From NCBI GenBank assembly GCA_903904765.1, contig CAIVEA010000777.1, forward strand, positions 1 to 6,241: a DNA stretch of 6,241 nt. Reading direction: 5' to 3'. Below the pieces are notes generated by a model. It was not told the DNA's origin and made no database searches. It saw only the letters and a program-made list of their open reading frames with translations. Below, piece by piece: positions 5,672-6,241 of the stretch. Each line of letters opens with the position of its first letter. The first letter of the stretch is position 1. The position numbers and the translations under genes are program-made. This DNA comes from an uncultured Chloroflexota bacterium. Its GTDB lineage: Bacteria; Chloroflexota; Anaerolineae; Aggregatilineales; Phototrophicaceae.

Positions 5672-6058
5672 ATGGCGCGTATTGAAGGGGTTGACCTGCC
5701 CCGCGAAAAACGGGTCGAAATTGCTCTCACTTACATCTATGGCATTGGCCGTCCGACGAGTAAAAAGGTTCTGGAAGCGGTCGGGTTGAACCCCGATATT
5801 CGCGTCAAGAACCTGACCGAGGACGAAGTGCAAAAGCTGCGTGAAGAGATCGGCAAGCTGACCACTGAAGGCGATCTGCGCCGTGAAGTGCAGCTCAACA
5901 TCAAGCGTCTGAGCGAAATCGGTTGCTATCGTGGCATCCGGCATCGCCGCAGTCTGCCCGTGCGCGGCCAGCGCACCCGTACCAACGCACGCACCCGTCG
6001 TGGGCCGCGCAAGACGGTTCCGGGACGTGGTCGTCGTCGTGGCGCGACCAAGAAGTAA
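5672..6058 (+). CDS. rpsM: 30S ribosomal protein S13
   Basis: S13 lies in the head of the 30S subunit and contacts the P-site tRNA, 16S rRNA and L5 across the subunit bridge. The product is 128 residues, in the usual range (about 118-126). It starts [20 protein letters not shown], has the helix-two-turn-helix motif [17 protein letters not shown] (23-39), and carries the signature [20 protein letters not shown] (86-105) followed by a very basic tail (106-128) that reaches toward tRNA. The ATG at 5672 has a strong AGAGGGG at 5658-5664. It follows rpmJ by 20 bp and is followed by a 154-bp leader-like gap before rpsK, longer than usual for this pair. Identity is secure. Confidence 0.97.
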   Translation: MARIEGVDLPREKRVEIALTYIYGIGRPTSKKVLEAVGLNPDIRVKNLTEDEVQKLREEIGKLTTEGDLRREVQLNIKRLSEIGCYRGIRHRRSLPVRGQRTRTNARTRRGPRKTVPGRGRRRGATKK

Positions 6059-6095
6059 CGGCGCGCTGTTTCCGGCCTATTGGTCTTGATGGTTC

Positions 6096-6116
6096 GGGCG
6101 CTGTTTATCGGTGCCC
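6096..6116 (+). promoter_or_regulatory. Hairpin and possible antiterminator arm upstream of rpsK
   Basis: GGGCGCT (6096-6102) can pair locally with GGTGCCC (6110-6116) using two G-T wobbles and a 7-nt loop. The same GGGCGCT is an exact complement of AGCGCCC (6148-6154), which overlaps the 5' arm of the terminator at 6149-6176. The two pairings exclude each other, the geometry expected of an antiterminator segment. The complementarity is seen; the regulatory role is inferred. Confidence 0.4.
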
Positions 6117-6148
6117 AAACCCTGACAACACGAACGAACGCATTTTTA

Positions 6149-6181
6149 GCGCCCTGCTCACACACGGTCAGGGCGCGTTTT
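6149..6181 (+). terminator. Rho-independent terminator or attenuator before rpsK
   Basis: GCGCCCTG (6149-6156) and CAGGGCGC (6169-6176) form a perfect 8-bp GC-rich stem with a 12-nt loop, followed by G and TTTT (6178-6181). It lies about 90 bp after rpsM and only 31 bp before the rpsK ATG. That leaves no room for a separate promoter between it and rpsK, so it is either leaky or a regulated attenuator. Confidence 0.75.
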
Positions 6182-6212
6182 CCCGCAGGGAACCAGCGAA
6201 CGAGGGACACAC

Positions 6213-6241
6213 ATGGCACGTACCCCCACCAAAAAGACGAC
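6213..6241 (+). CDS. rpsK: 30S ribosomal protein S11, start only (truncated by window edge)
   Basis: S11 is a 30S platform protein near the mRNA exit site. Only nine full codons are present (MARTPTKKT), a basic, Thr/Lys-rich opening compatible with the variable S11 N-terminus but too short to prove it. The ATG at 6213 has GAGGGA at 6202-6207, a good Shine-Dalgarno. The call rests mainly on gene order, since rpsK nearly always follows rpsM in bacteria; rpsD (S4) is the less likely alternative. The terminator 31 bp upstream suggests controlled entry into this gene. Confidence 0.7.

Noticed and set aside
5665..5685. Mini-frame starting at ATG 5665 (six codons) overlapping the rpsM start
   Set aside because: It lies directly on the rpsM Shine-Dalgarno and seems a chance ATG; there is no spacing for its own ribosome binding site.
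6080..6109. Possible promoter TTGGTC-N18-TTTATC before rpsK
   Set aside because: Both boxes are weak, and transcripts starting there would still run into the terminator at 6149-6181.
1..6241. Mobile element, CRISPR array, phage or defence genes
   Set aside because: All coding space is explained by conserved housekeeping genes; no transposase, integrase, spaced direct repeats or accessory genes were seen.

Overview
The window is a piece of the conserved bacterial ribosomal-protein/secretion supercluster (spc operon running into the alpha operon), all on the + strand. The order is rplF (5' end cut off), rplR, rpsE, rpmD, rplO, secY, adk, map, rpmJ, rpsM and the first codons of rpsK. Every complete gene has an intact frame, and no mobile element, tRNA, rRNA or CRISPR array is visible. 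DNA is moderately GC-rich by eye. The secY-adk-map order and the style of L15 and S13 suggest a Gram-positive-like or Chloroflexota-type bacterium. That placement is an inference from gene order and protein flavour, with only moderate confidence.

Layout: 1-2291 carries large-subunit proteins L6, L18, L30, L15 and small-subunit S5, with short gaps or overlaps (rpsE/rpmD by 8 bp, rpmD/rplO by 4 bp). The exception is an 87-bp rplF-rplR gap filled with degenerate 7-bp repeats that fold back on themselves. A 97-bp gap with a 10-bp perfect inverted repeat separates rplO from secY (2389-3705), the translocon pore subunit. A strong Rho-independent terminator follows secY. After a ~130-bp leader come adk (3901-4611, a divergent adenylate kinase) and map (4620-5426, methionine aminopeptidase type I). 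The 111 bp after map hold an inverted repeat abutting a near-consensus extended -10 promoter, then rpmJ (L36) and rpsM (S13). The 154-bp rpsM-rpsK gap contains a Rho-independent terminator only 31 bp before the rpsK start, with an upstream segment able to pair with the terminator's 5' arm.

Together the genes build the ribosome (L6, L18 with 5S rRNA, L30, L15, L36, S5, S13, S11), export proteins (SecY), remove initiator methionine (Map) and balance adenylates (Adk). The regulatory signals suggest the usual single transcription unit is split into at least three: (i) up to secY, (ii) adk-map, (iii) rpmJ-rpsM, with conditional or leaky entry into rpsK and beyond. infA (IF-1), often found between map and rpmJ, is absent from this position.

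There is no clear novel multi-gene system here. The points of interest are regulatory and evolutionary: the heptad repeat, the putative attenuator before rpsK, the rpmJ promoter with operator-like repeat, the missing infA, and an adenylate kinase whose P-loop threonine is replaced by glutamate.
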